A stretch of DNA of 64,000 bases from NCBI RefSeq assembly GCF_004352915.1, contig NZ_SJSY01000071.1:229701-293700 (forward strand), given 5' to 3'. The DNA comes from Flavobacterium zhairuonense. Its GTDB lineage: Bacteria > Bacteroidota > Bacteroidia > Flavobacteriales > Flavobacteriaceae. Within the stretch, counting starts at the first letter, position 1, and every line of letters starts with the position of its first letter. The position numbers and the translations under genes are program-made. This document shows positions 10,059 to 19,236 of this stretch, in pieces. Under the pieces are notes generated by a model. That model worked only from the letters and a program-made list of their open reading frames with translations. It did no database searches and was not told the DNA's origin.

Positions 10059-10964
10059 TTATTTCTTAACGAACTTGTCGATAATAGCATCAGACTCTGC
10101 TTTTGTTGCATCTGGTTTTAAGTCAAATAAAAGAGAATATAAAGCTTTACGATCAACTTTTGCTTCTAAGTTTAAGTCTTGTTTTCTGTCAAAAAGAGTT
10201 TGCCATTTGTCACGAACATTTTTCCAAAGATCTTTATTAGTTGCCCACCATTTTTGAGCAGCAGCACATTTAGAATCTGGAACTTTAGTGTAAACATCAA
10301 ATCCTTTTTCTTGAGCTAACAAAACATCTTTTCCGCTGTCATCTCTAACTAATTTGTCGTTATCTTGCTCATGATTCCATCCTGTAGCAGTAATTTCATG
10401 AATGTTTCTTCTTTTTAAAACATTATAATCATTACGTTTTGTTTGCTCTCTTCTTGGTAGCGGCGCATCAGCAACATTTGACCAGTAATCTTGTCCGTCA
10501 ACATGAACCCAAGTTGATGATCCTTCATAACGTGGACTGTCATCTACTTGATATACTTTTTGAGTCCATTGCCCTTTAACTGCTTTTTTATCTAATTTTT
10601 TATATTTCCAAGAAGTTCCTTTGTCAAAAGAATATAAGTCTGTGTTTTCATAAAGCCAGTCTTGTCTCCAGTGTTTGATGATCATATCATCGCTCACAAT
10701 CAATAAATGCTGCATTACAATTTTATTAGGAGTATCATCTAATAATTGAACCCATTCTAAAGCCGATTCGTGTTTAGTTTCAGATGGTTTATAAGTAAGA
10801 GAATCTTTAGGATATGAAAATGTTTCAGTGAAATTGAATTTTACTTCATAACAACCACACATTGATTTTATTGATTTAATGTCTTGTTGTTTTTTGTCCT
10901 GAGCGAAACCAAGACCACAAGTCAAAGCCATTACGGCCGTTAAATAGAGGCTTTTTGTAATCAT
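10059..10964 (-). CDS. Secreted DUF6607-like protein, probably iron/heme-linked
   Basis: A 301-residue protein with a signal peptide (MITKSLYLTAVMALTCGLGFAQ) that I assign to the DUF6607 group of Bacteroidota. It contains a CGCYEVKFNF beta strand near the mature N-terminus, a Trp/Tyr-rich barrel-like region (WVQLL, HWRQDWLYEN, SSTWVHVDGQDYW) and a helical C-terminus (about 225-301). No catalytic motif is evident. It is transcribed divergently from a HmuR-like receptor and HmuY-like lipoprotein across a 104-base spacer with a Fur-box-like repeat. A role in heme or iron handling is an inference from context. The family assignment is from memory. Confidence 0.75.
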   Translation of the reverse strand: MITKSLYLTAVMALTCGLGFAQDKKQQDIKSIKSMCGCYEVKFNFTETFSYPKDSLTYKPSETKHESALEWVQLLDDTPNKIVMQHLLIVSDDMIIKHWRQDWLYENTDLYSFDKGTSWKYKKLDKKAVKGQWTQKVYQVDDSPRYEGSSTWVHVDGQDYWSNVADAPLPRREQTKRNDYNVLKRRNIHEITATGWNHEQDNDKLVRDDSGKDVLLAQEKGFDVYTKVPDSKCAAAQKWWATNKDLWKNVRDKWQTLFDRKQDLNLEAKVDRKALYSLLFDLKPDATKAESDAIIDKFVKK

Positions 10965-10992
10965 AACTTATTATTTTGTTTTTAAATTTTTG

Positions 10993-11041
10993 CAAATATA
11001 TATAATTTATTTAGAACAAATAAAAATAGTTTATATATTTG
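10993..11041. promoter_or_regulatory. Divergent promoters with a Fur-box-like inverted repeat
   Basis: The minus-strand -7 element is CAAATATA read on plus (10993-11000, i.e. TATATTTG). The plus-strand -7 element is TATATTTG at 11034-11041. Between them lies a 19-base inverted repeat, TTTATTT-AGAAC-AAATAAA (11006-11024), the size and base composition of a Fur box. The minus promoter also has a -33-like TTTG (plus CAAA, 11017-11020) at correct spacing. One repressor bound here could control both directions. Confidence 0.6.
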
Positions 11042-11068
11042 CGCCATTATTAAGACTGAATAAAAATA

Positions 11069-13174
11069 ATGAAAATTAAAATTACCCTTTTTGCTGGACT
11101 TCTATTTTGTACATATTCTTTTGCTCAGCAAAAAGATAGCATTGTCTCTCAGGAAAAACTTTCTGAGGTTGTTGTGACTGGTCAAATCGAGCCTCAATCT
11201 ATAAAAAAATCTGTATACAATGTTCGAGTTATTTCTAATAAGGATATCAAAAATTTAGCAGCGAATAATTTATCAGATGTGTTAAATCAATATTTAAATA
11301 TTACAGTTACACCAAGCGGGACAAGTGGTCGTTCGACCGTTTCATTATTTGGATTGGATGCTCAATATTTTAAAATTTTGGTTGATAATGTTCCATTGGT
11401 TAACGAGGGTGGTTTAGGAAACAACACTGACCTTTCGCAAATTAACCTTAATGATGTAGAACGCATCGAGATTGTAGAAGGTGCAATGGGAGTTGTTTAT
11501 GGTGCAAATGCAGTAAGCGGTGTTCTTAATATTATTACAAAAAAATATTCGAAGTATAAATGGGATATTAATGTTGCCGCTCAAGAGGAAACGGTTGGCA
11601 ATGAATATTCTCTTTTTGATGAAGGAAGGCATATTCAGAATTTGCGCATTGGACATACTTTTAATGAAAATTGGTATGTAAGTGCTGGAATTAATAGAAA
11701 TGATTTTCAGGGTTATTTAGGAGATAAGAACGGCAAAAATTATATAGAAAATGATGGTACTAGAGGATACAGCTGGTTGCCAAAAGAGCAATTAAATGGT
11801 ATGGCTTTGATTTCGTATCAAAAAGGCAATTTCCGTTTTTTTTACCGATTTGAATTTTTAGACGAAGATGTAGATTATTATAATAGTACCGTTCAATCTG
11901 GTTTTAATACTGCCCCTTATCGTTACGCTGAAGATAGCAGATATTTTACAAATCGATATTTTAATAATTTGAATGCTATTGGTAAAATGTTTTCACAAGT
12001 AAATTATAATATTACCGTTACACATCAAAAGCAAGAACGAGATATTGAGGATTTTAGATATAATTTATATACCAGAGACGAATCCCTTAATTTGAGGGTA
12101 AAAGACCAATCGATGGAAGTGCTTTCTTCGATGGGAACATTCAATAACTTTTTTGAAAGTAAAACATTAGATTTTCAGTTAGGATACGAATTTGTAAACA
12201 ATCAAGGTTTTTCTCTAGTTCAAGAGGCAAACAAAGTTTATGTTCCGATTCAAAAAACATTGGAAAACTATGATTTTTTCGCTTCTGCAGAAATTTTAGC
12301 GACAGAACGATTTTCTATAAAACCAGGAATACGTTTTTCTGCTCAGTCAAAATTTGACAATCAATACGCTTCCTCAATTGCTTTGAGATATTTATTTGAT
12401 AAAGGCTTAGAGTTAAGAGGTTCTTTTGGCACTGGATATAGAACACCAAATTTTAACGAATTATATTCAAAACAAATTTTCGATGGCCACTTTTTTGTGG
12501 GAAATGAAAATTTAGTTCCTGAAAAAAGTACTTCTTATGAAGTGAGTGTCAAAAAAATAACGGCTTTTTCATCTGGATTGCAAATGGCAAATACATTTGC
12601 TGGGAGTTATTTGGATTTAAAAGATAAAATCGATCAGGCATATGTTGGAGATAATATAGATACAGGAAGTCCAATGTATCAATTTATCAATATTAGTAAA
12701 TACAGAATGTGGAACTTCTCTTCGACCAATCAGTTTAGGCTGGACAATCTGACTTTTAATATTGGCGCTACTTTAGCTGGAGTTTCTCAAAATATGGATA
12801 GTGGAGATAACGGTATGAGTGATGAATTTTTATACACTTTAAATTTAAACGCGAGTGTTTCTTATATGTTTCCAAAATGGAAAACAGTTGTTTCGGGATA
12901 TTATAAATACAACGGAAAAGCACAGCAATTTACCGAAGGAAGTTCTGGTTTTGTTTTGTCTGAAGTTGATCCAAGTAACTGGCTTGATGCTTCAATTAGA
13001 CAAAATTTCTTCAAAAATCATTTAGAAGTTACCCTTGGCGCTAGAAATATTTTTAACATAGTTAATGTAAACAGAACGAATGCCAATACAGGAGCTCATG
13101 CTTCAGGCTCAGATGTAATGCTTGCATACGGGCGTTCTTACTTTTTAAAATTAGCATATAACCTTAATCTTTAA
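11069..13174 (+). CDS. TonB-dependent outer membrane receptor, probably heme (HmuR-like)
   Basis: A 701-residue receptor with a signal peptide ending SFAQ. A TonB-box-like LSEVVVTG (about residues 31-38) is followed by a plug domain (about 55-160; LVDNVPLVNEGG, IEIVEGAMGVVYGANAVSGVLNIIT) and a 22-strand-type barrel with the late motif GTGYRTPNFNELYS. The C-terminus is LKLAYNLNL. The spacer to the HmuY-like gene is 17 bases, so the two are an operon. Heme as substrate is inferred from this partner and from the Fur-box-like repeat upstream; ferric chelates are an alternative. Confidence 0.88.
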   Translation: MKIKITLFAGLLFCTYSFAQQKDSIVSQEKLSEVVVTGQIEPQSIKKSVYNVRVISNKDIKNLAANNLSDVLNQYLNITVTPSGTSGRSTVSLFGLDAQYFKILVDNVPLVNEGGLGNNTDLSQINLNDVERIEIVEGAMGVVYGANAVSGVLNIITKKYSKYKWDINVAAQEETVGNEYSLFDEGRHIQNLRIGHTFNENWYVSAGINRNDFQGYLGDKNGKNYIENDGTRGYSWLPKEQLNGMALISYQKGNFRFFYRFEFLDEDVDYYNSTVQSGFNTAPYRYAEDSRYFTNRYFNNLNAIGKMFSQVNYNITVTHQKQERDIEDFRYNLYTRDESLNLRVKDQSMEVLSSMGTFNNFFESKTLDFQLGYEFVNNQGFSLVQEANKVYVPIQKTLENYDFFASAEILATERFSIKPGIRFSAQSKFDNQYASSIALRYLFDKGLELRGSFGTGYRTPNFNELYSKQIFDGHFFVGNENLVPEKSTSYEVSVKKITAFSSGLQMANTFAGSYLDLKDKIDQAYVGDNIDTGSPMYQFINISKYRMWNFSSTNQFRLDNLTFNIGATLAGVSQNMDSGDNGMSDEFLYTLNLNASVSYMFPKWKTVVSGYYKYNGKAQQFTEGSSGFVLSEVDPSNWLDASIRQNFFKNHLEVTLGARNIFNIVNVNRTNANTGAHASGSDVMLAYGRSYFLKLAYNLNL

Positions 13175-13191
13175 TATAAATATAGAATACA

Positions 13192-14271
13192 ATGAAAAAG
13201 TTATTATTTTTATCAATCGCGTTACTGTCACTAGCATCATGCTCAAATGATGACGATAATAAAGTGGAGATCCCAACAGTGGGAGAAACCTTAAAGACTT
13301 CTGTTGGTGGGCCAAACCAACCAAATCAACTTTATCTTGATTTAAGTGCTGCAGAAACTAAATCTGTAAACAGAGCATCTTGGGATTTAGGATTTTCTTC
13401 TGGTTCAGATTTTAGAGTAATCATCAATGGTTCTCTTAAAATGGCAGTGAAAAAATTAGCTACTTCAGATATTACTTTGTCTCAGGTGGCTGATGCAAAT
13501 GTTTCAGTTGGGGCAGGTGAAACTCTTGCATCTAATGGATATGTTGATAATCCAACTGGAGTTTTAGCAGGAGCAGGAGCAGGTATCGGAACAGCAATCG
13601 CTGAAATTTCTGCTACAGATGCTGACAATAAAGTATATTTAGTAAATCTAGGATTTGCAATTTCTACTACTACACCAGGTGTTGGTTCAGTAAGTGTTGA
13701 TGGAGAAGCTAGAGGATGGAAAAAAGTTAGAATCTTAAGAAGTGGAAATGGATATAAAATTCAATATGCTGACTTAACTTCTACGACTTTTACTGAAAAA
13801 ACAATCTCAAAAGATGCTGACTTTAATTTTTCATTTTTTAGTTTAGTTTCAGGTAATAGTGTTTCAGTAGAACCAGCAAAAACAAAGTGGGATTTGAATT
13901 TTACAACTTTTACAAATTACTTAAATATGGGAAGTGGTGAGGTAACATACGGATATGCTGATTTTATTACTACAAATTCAAAAGGAGGAACACAAGCTTA
14001 CCAAGTATTAACCTCTGTTAAAACTTATGAGGCTTTTACAAAAGCAGATGTAGTTGAAACAAACTTTACTGTTTCTGCAACAGATCAAAGAGTAATTGGA
14101 GCTAACTGGAGAAATGGTGGTGGGCCAACTTCATTGCCAAGCATTAGAACAGATCGTTTTTATGTTGTAAAAGATGCAGCTGGAAATTATTACAAAGTGA
14201 AATTCCTTGCTATGACAAATGATGCAGGTTTAAGAGGAAATACTACTTTAGAGTACGCAATCTTAAAATAA
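13192..14271 (+). CDS. hmuY: HmuY-family lipoprotein
   Basis: This 359-residue lipoprotein has lipobox SLASC and an acidic stretch after the cysteine (CSNDDDNK), as in flavobacterial surface lipoproteins. The motif NRASWDLGFSSGSDFRVIING (about residues 62-82) and the later KWDLNFTTFTNYL are typical of the HmuY family, which captures heme outside the cell and passes it to a TonB-dependent receptor. Such a receptor is encoded directly upstream. Heme-ligand histidines cannot be assigned by eye, and few His residues are visible, so the ligand geometry may differ from the Porphyromonas protein. Confidence 0.82.
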   Translation: MKKLLFLSIALLSLASCSNDDDNKVEIPTVGETLKTSVGGPNQPNQLYLDLSAAETKSVNRASWDLGFSSGSDFRVIINGSLKMAVKKLATSDITLSQVADANVSVGAGETLASNGYVDNPTGVLAGAGAGIGTAIAEISATDADNKVYLVNLGFAISTTTPGVGSVSVDGEARGWKKVRILRSGNGYKIQYADLTSTTFTEKTISKDADFNFSFFSLVSGNSVSVEPAKTKWDLNFTTFTNYLNMGSGEVTYGYADFITTNSKGGTQAYQVLTSVKTYEAFTKADVVETNFTVSATDQRVIGANWRNGGGPTSLPSIRTDRFYVVKDAAGNYYKVKFLAMTNDAGLRGNTTLEYAILK

Positions 14272-14377
14272 TTCTTAAAAATGAAAAAATCTAAAAAGAT
14301 CATTTCATTTTAACTTATGATGATTCGATATCAATATTTAGTTAATCAATAGCTTTGTTTTTTTTATTTTTTTTGAT

Positions 14378-14409
14378 AAAGAGGTTAGATTCGTCTGGCC
14401 TCTTTTTTT
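14378..14409 (+). terminator. Terminator after the hmuY-like operon
   Basis: Arms 14378-14389 and 14394-14405 (AAAGAGG pairing with CCTCTTT, extended by two G-U pairs and AGA/TCT) close on a stable TTCG tetraloop. They are followed by a run of T. Confidence 0.88.
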
Positions 14410-14456
14410 GTTTTTTACTTTGTTTATAAAAACAATTATTAATTAAGCTTTAATCT

Positions 14457-14464
14457 TATCTTTG
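14457..14464 (+). promoter_or_regulatory. -7 element of the O-acetylation operon
   Basis: TATCTTTG matches the Bacteroidota TAnnTTTG consensus exactly and lies 83 bases before the GTG start at 14547. No convincing -33 element was seen. Confidence 0.5.
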
Positions 14465-14546
14465 CACATATTTTTTCATAATAAATTAGAGGAAATTTCG
14501 TTCAAATTAGTTTTTGAGAATAATCCTTTAAAATTTAAATTTTCAA

Positions 14547-16028
14547 GTGAATACAAAATCATATTTTTTTCAGTCTTTTGCCATTGTTGCATTAGCACTA
14601 GTCGCTTTTATTGGATTCAAACAAATTTTGCCAGATAAGATTTTTTCTGAAAGCAAAATGAATTCAAAAAATGTATTGATCGACAGTTTGCTTTTAGAGG
14701 CTGTTGCCAAAGATTCTTTAGGTACAAACGATAGTCTTGATGCAATCGAAGATGCCGAAGCAAAAGAAGAAATCGTTTATGAAAATGTAGAAGGAATTGA
14801 ATTTCCATCTGAAACTTTTGATAATTACAAAGGTTATCAATATCTGATTTCGTTTTACGAAAAATTATATCAATTAGAGAAGCATCCGGAATCAAATGTT
14901 AGAATTGCTTATTATGGTGATTCAATGACTGATGGTGATTTAATTGTTCAAGACGTTAGAATGAATTATCAGGAACGTTTTGGAGGAAACGGTGTTGGTT
15001 TTGTTCCAATAACTTCAGAATCGGCAGCGTCGCGCGGGTCGGTAAAATCTACTTATTCTAAAAATTGGAAAACACAATCGTATTTGAATGTGAAAAAACC
15101 TTCAAGCCCTTTTGGAGTAAACGGACATGTGTTTTTTGCCAATGATAAAACCAACCCGACTTGGGTACAATATGAAGCTGGAACGAATAAATATTCTACA
15201 ACTTTAGATAATCCGACTTTATTTTACGGAAGAGCTTCTAAAAACGGAAAAGTGAATTTCATTATAGGAAAAGATACTTTGAAGAAAAATCTAAATCCGA
15301 ATAATTTGGTTAACACTTTAAAAGTAAGTTCAGGACATCTAAAAGCCTTCAAAGCTAATTTCATAAGTGCAGATTCTATTCCAATTTATGGATTCAATTT
15401 TGACAATGGAGCTGGTGTTCACGTGGATAATTTCTCTCAACGAGGAAATTCTGGTTTGCCAATTTCAATGTTTAATGCCAATGTAATGCAAGGTTTTAAT
15501 AATAATCTGAAATACGATTTGATTATTTTGCATTACGGAACAAACGTGTTGAACTACGGAACAAAAAATTATAATTGGTACGAAAGAGGAATGACAAAAA
15601 CCGTAAATAAAATAAAAGAATCTTTTCCGGGAGTTTCGATTTTAATTGTTTCTACGGCTGATAAATCAACTAAATACGATTTAGAAATGAAGACCGATTC
15701 AGCTGTTGTGCCTTTGATGAGATCTCAAAAAAGATATGCATTGGATACAGAATCTGGTTTTGTGAATTTATATACTTTGATGGGAGGCGACGGATCGATG
15801 GTGAAATGGGTTGACGAAACTCCGGCTAAAGCCAATAAAGATTATACGCACTTTAATCAGCGTGGTGCAAAAGCAATCGGAAATTTATTATATACTCAAT
15901 TGAATAAAGGTTACGAAGAATATAAAATATTGCGTGAAAAACGTGAAGCTGTCGCGAATCAGCAAAGAGCAGCTCGAAAAACCAAAGCAGATTCTACTTC
16001 TGTCAAAAATGATAGTGTAAATGAATAA
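14547..16028 (+). CDS. Membrane-anchored SGNH/GDSL hydrolase-family protein
   Basis: A 493-residue protein that starts at GTG, because the next Met (residue 38) would remove the N-terminal membrane segment (about residues 8-26). SGNH blocks are visible: GDSMTDG (Ser126), GTN (331-333) and the DxxH dyad DYTH (432-435). Family members are esterases or O-acetyltransferases acting on glycans in the periplasm. It overlaps the next gene by 8 bases and leads an operon ending in an MBOAT acyltransferase, the partner that would supply acetyl groups across the membrane. A peptidoglycan or exopolysaccharide O-acetyltransferase (PatB-like) is likely; deacetylase is the alternative. Confidence 0.82.
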   Translation: MNTKSYFFQSFAIVALALVAFIGFKQILPDKIFSESKMNSKNVLIDSLLLEAVAKDSLGTNDSLDAIEDAEAKEEIVYENVEGIEFPSETFDNYKGYQYLISFYEKLYQLEKHPESNVRIAYYGDSMTDGDLIVQDVRMNYQERFGGNGVGFVPITSESAASRGSVKSTYSKNWKTQSYLNVKKPSSPFGVNGHVFFANDKTNPTWVQYEAGTNKYSTTLDNPTLFYGRASKNGKVNFIIGKDTLKKNLNPNNLVNTLKVSSGHLKAFKANFISADSIPIYGFNFDNGAGVHVDNFSQRGNSGLPISMFNANVMQGFNNNLKYDLIILHYGTNVLNYGTKNYNWYERGMTKTVNKIKESFPGVSILIVSTADKSTKYDLEMKTDSAVVPLMRSQKRYALDTESGFVNLYTLMGGDGSMVKWVDETPAKANKDYTHFNQRGAKAIGNLLYTQLNKGYEEYKILREKREAVANQQRAARKTKADSTSVKNDSVNE

Positions 16029-17439
16029 ACTGATTATTTTTTTCTGTTGCCTTTTTTTCTCTGTAAATGAAAAGACACAAAAAACAGATTCACTTCCAAC
16101 AACAAAAAACATGATTCACAAAGTCGATTCAATAGTGGCTGATCCAGTTTCTGATGATCAAATTTATAATGCGAAAGTTTTAAAAGATTTTTTTGAAAAA
16201 TTGAAGGAAAATGAAAGCTATAACAATCAGAAAATAAATATTGTTCATGTTGGTGATTCGCATATTCAGGGCGATTTAATGACTAATGAAGTGCGTAAAA
16301 AACTGCAACAGCAATTTGGAAACGCAGGTCGAGGTTTGGTTTTTCCGTATCAGCTTGCAAAAACAAACGGATCTTATAACGAGCGTTTTTATTCGAACCG
16401 AGCTTGGGAAAGTTATCGAAATATTCTTCCAACAAAAAATGCTCCAATTGGTTTAAGTGGGATTGGGCTTTGGCGTGACAACGGCGGATTTGCTGTTGAA
16501 TTGCGTGTGAAGGATTTGGCCTATAAATTTAATACGATTAAAATTATTACACCGCAAAACCAGCCGATGTTTGATTTGGCAACTTCATCTCAAATCAATT
16601 TGATTCGATCTTCTGAGAAAAAAGTAATTACACATAAAATTAAAAAAGGAGAAGCAATATCAACTATTGCCGACAAATACAACATATCGGTTGCGGAGAT
16701 TAAAAAAGCAAACGGATTAAAATCAAACAATATTCGTGCAGGTCGAACTTTAAAAATTCCAACAAACGAAACCAAAGAAAAAACAATTAAAAGTTCAGAA
16801 TTTGTCCCGTTGAATCTAGAATCTGATTCTTTTTGCCATTATTATAATTCCGATAAAGCTTTAGAAAAAATTTATTTAGTTCCGAATAAAGAAGCATCAA
16901 AATATGAATTGAACGGAATTGTATTAGAAAAAGATGCGCCAGGAATACTTTACAGCGGCATTGGAGTAAATGGTGCCAAATATTCAGATTACAATAAATA
17001 TCCTTTGTTTTTTGAACAGCTGAAAGCCGTACATCCAGATTTGCTTGTTTTTTCGCTTGGAACAAATGAAAGTTATGACCATCTAGAAGTTGAAGGTTAT
17101 ATCAAGCATTTAAGAGAATTTATTAGCAATATAAAATCTCAAAATATAAATGTTCCAATAATCGTGATGACGCCACCGCCATCTTTGTTGAGAAGAAAGC
17201 CGAATACTTATATAAGAGATTACGCCAAAGAAATTTTGGAAATCGCACAAAAAGATGGTTTTGCCGTTTGGGATTTATACGATGAATTTGGAGGAATGGA
17301 CGGAATACGAAAATTAAAAACGCAGAAATTAATTGGTCCAGACTGGGTTCATTATTCTAAAAAAGGATATGAAAAACAAGGTGATTTGTTTGCGCAGGCA
17401 GTGTTAAAAGCATACGATAATTTTAAATCAAAGAATTAA
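16021..17439 (+). CDS. SGNH hydrolase-family protein with an inserted LysM domain
   Basis: A 472-residue protein. The SGNH block I GDSHIQGD (Ser80) is separated from GTN (347-349) and DWVH (Asp441, His444) by about 265 residues. In between sits a complete LysM-like domain (about 204-247: HKIKKGEAISTIADKYNISV...AGRTLKIP). LysM domains bind N-acetylglucosamine-containing polymers such as peptidoglycan, so the active site would be brought to the wall. The N-terminus (LIIFFCCLFFS) is a signal or anchor. It overlaps the upstream SGNH gene and is one base from the MBOAT gene. The insertion point inside the catalytic fold is unusual. Confidence 0.85.
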   Translation: MNKLIIFFCCLFFSVNEKTQKTDSLPTTKNMIHKVDSIVADPVSDDQIYNAKVLKDFFEKLKENESYNNQKINIVHVGDSHIQGDLMTNEVRKKLQQQFGNAGRGLVFPYQLAKTNGSYNERFYSNRAWESYRNILPTKNAPIGLSGIGLWRDNGGFAVELRVKDLAYKFNTIKIITPQNQPMFDLATSSQINLIRSSEKKVITHKIKKGEAISTIADKYNISVAEIKKANGLKSNNIRAGRTLKIPTNETKEKTIKSSEFVPLNLESDSFCHYYNSDKALEKIYLVPNKEASKYELNGIVLEKDAPGILYSGIGVNGAKYSDYNKYPLFFEQLKAVHPDLLVFSLGTNESYDHLEVEGYIKHLREFISNIKSQNINVPIIVMTPPPSLLRRKPNTYIRDYAKEILEIAQKDGFAVWDLYDEFGGMDGIRKLKTQKLIGPDWVHYSKKGYEKQGDLFAQAVLKAYDNFKSKN

Positions 17440-17440
17440 A

Positions 17441-19123
17441 TTGATAACAATAGATAGCATTAATGATTGGTTCATCCAAAATTTTGGTGCAATTACAATA
17501 GAACAAGTTAAAAGCTGGTTTATTTATAATCCAGACGAAAAACTATTATTTAATACAGGTTTATTCTTAGGATTATTTCTGGTTTTTTATTTTGTGTATG
17601 CTTTTTTACGCAAAACATTTTATTTGAGATTAACCTATGTTATTCTCTTCTCGCTTTTCTTTTACTATAAATCAAGCGGGGTTTACTTTTTGCTTTTGTT
17701 GCTTTCATCTGTTGTTGACTATGGTTTGAGCCAAATTATTTTTAGAGCCACAAAAGAAAGTTCTAAGAAAATATATTTGATAATTAGTGTAATCTTAAAT
17801 TTAGGATTGCTTGGTTATTTCAAGTACATGAATTTCATGATTGTGACTTTCAATGATATGTTTCATGGTAATTATGCACTTCATGATATTTTTCTTCCTG
17901 TCGGAATTTCGTTTTATACTTTCCAGTCGATGAGTTATATCATTGAAATTTACCGAGAAGAAATTAAACCGACAAAAAATTATATCGAGTATTTATTTTT
18001 CGTTTCGTTTTTCCCACAATTAGTTGCCGGACCGATCGTGCGTGCAAAAGATTTCCTTCCGCAGATTTATCAAAAATTAAATCTTTCAAGACAAGATGTG
18101 AACAATGCCTTGTTTTTGATTATTGGAGGATTGATTAAGAAAACAGTAATTTCAAATTACATATCGGTAAACTTTGTTGATCGTGTTTTTGATACGCCAT
18201 TGAGCTATACTTCGTTTGAAAATTTAATGGCTTCGTACGGTTATGCAATTCAAATTTATTGTGATTTCTCAGGATATTCAGATATGGCAATCGGAATTGC
18301 ATTATTGCTCGGATTCAAATTGCCGGTCAACTTTAGAACGCCTTATAAATCAACTTCAATTACCGATTTCTGGAGAAGATGGCATATTTCGCTTTCCACT
18401 TGGCTAAAAGATTTCTTATACATTTCGATGGGAGGAAACCGTGAAGGTTCTTTCGCCGGATATTTATTTCCGAGTTTATTCTTCTTCGGATTATTGGTTT
18501 GGGGAATTACTAGTTACAATACGAGTATAATTCCGTTAATCGTTGCAGGAGTTTCCATTTTACTTTTCTGTTTATCTTTTCTGCTTTCAAGCAAAAAGAA
18601 ACAAACTCTCGTAACGAATCTGAATTTGTTTACTACAATGCTTTTGGGCGGACTATGGCACGGAGCAGGAGCACAGTTTATTGTTTGGGGAGCCTTACAC
18701 GGATTAGCTTTGGCCATTCATAAAATTTTCGTGGAGCTTTTCCCATCCAAAAAAGATAAAAAACCGAATTTCTTGTGGAGATTCTTTTCAATAGTAATCA
18801 CATTCCATTTTGTGGTTTTCTGTTGGATCTTTTTCCGCGCCAGAGATTTCGAAACGGCATTACAAGTCATCAATAATATCGGCCAATTAACATTCGAACC
18901 AGAACTTTGGAAAACAATTGTCATTGGCTACAAAAATGTATTCGGATTAATGTTATTCGGTTACGTTTGGCATTTCTTGCCAGAAACGTTCACAAACGGA
19001 ATGAAATCTGTTTTTGATAAAACACCGATTTTGGTAAAAGCTATCATTCTAGGTTTTGTTTACTGGATTGTTTACGCAACAGCTGTTGCTGGTTCACAGC
19101 CGTTTATATACTTTCAATTCTAA
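17441..19123 (+). CDS. MBOAT-family O-acyltransferase (AlgI/PatA/DltB-like)
   Basis: A 560-residue membrane protein with about ten or more hydrophobic segments. It starts at TTG one base after the upstream stop; no nearby ATG exists. MBOAT signatures are present: FWRRWHISLSTWLKDFLYISMGG (about residues 307-329) and the catalytic-His block LLGGLWHGAGAQFIVWGALHG (about 400-420). Members move acetyl or acyl groups from the cytoplasm to a periplasmic acceptor and work with SGNH proteins. With the two SGNH genes upstream it forms a probable O-acetylation system; the LysM domain of the middle gene favours peptidoglycan as target. Confidence 0.92.
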   Translation: MITIDSINDWFIQNFGAITIEQVKSWFIYNPDEKLLFNTGLFLGLFLVFYFVYAFLRKTFYLRLTYVILFSLFFYYKSSGVYFLLLLLSSVVDYGLSQIIFRATKESSKKIYLIISVILNLGLLGYFKYMNFMIVTFNDMFHGNYALHDIFLPVGISFYTFQSMSYIIEIYREEIKPTKNYIEYLFFVSFFPQLVAGPIVRAKDFLPQIYQKLNLSRQDVNNALFLIIGGLIKKTVISNYISVNFVDRVFDTPLSYTSFENLMASYGYAIQIYCDFSGYSDMAIGIALLLGFKLPVNFRTPYKSTSITDFWRRWHISLSTWLKDFLYISMGGNREGSFAGYLFPSLFFFGLLVWGITSYNTSIIPLIVAGVSILLFCLSFLLSSKKKQTLVTNLNLFTTMLLGGLWHGAGAQFIVWGALHGLALAIHKIFVELFPSKKDKKPNFLWRFFSIVITFHFVVFCWIFFRARDFETALQVINNIGQLTFEPELWKTIVIGYKNVFGLMLFGYVWHFLPETFTNGMKSVFDKTPILVKAIILGFVYWIVYATAVAGSQPFIYFQF

Positions 19124-19129
19124 AATAAA

Positions 19130-19163
19130 GTTACAAAGTGACATAGTTACAAAGGCGCAAAGG
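19130..19163 (+). repeat. 8-base-period array, GTTACAAA type
   Basis: Four consecutive 8-mers in phase, GTTACAAA / GTGACATA / GTTACAAA / GGCGCAAA, begin 7 bases after the stop of the MBOAT gene. It is one of seven 8-base-period arrays in the window. Confidence 0.7.
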
Positions 19164-19196
19164 TTTTATTCTTTGCGCTTTTTTATTATCGCCACT

Positions 19197-19212
19197 CCCG
19201 ATAGCTATCGGG
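19197..19212. repeat. Dispersed palindrome CCCGATAGCTATCGGG
   Basis: A perfect 16-base palindrome. A one-base variant, CCCGATAACTATCGGG, occurs at 26349-26364 and a weaker copy, CCTGATAGTTATCGGG, at 19352-19367. All are intergenic and associated with low-complexity arrays. Confidence 0.7.
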
Positions 19213-19236
19213 ATAAAAGGATTAGAAAGATTATTG

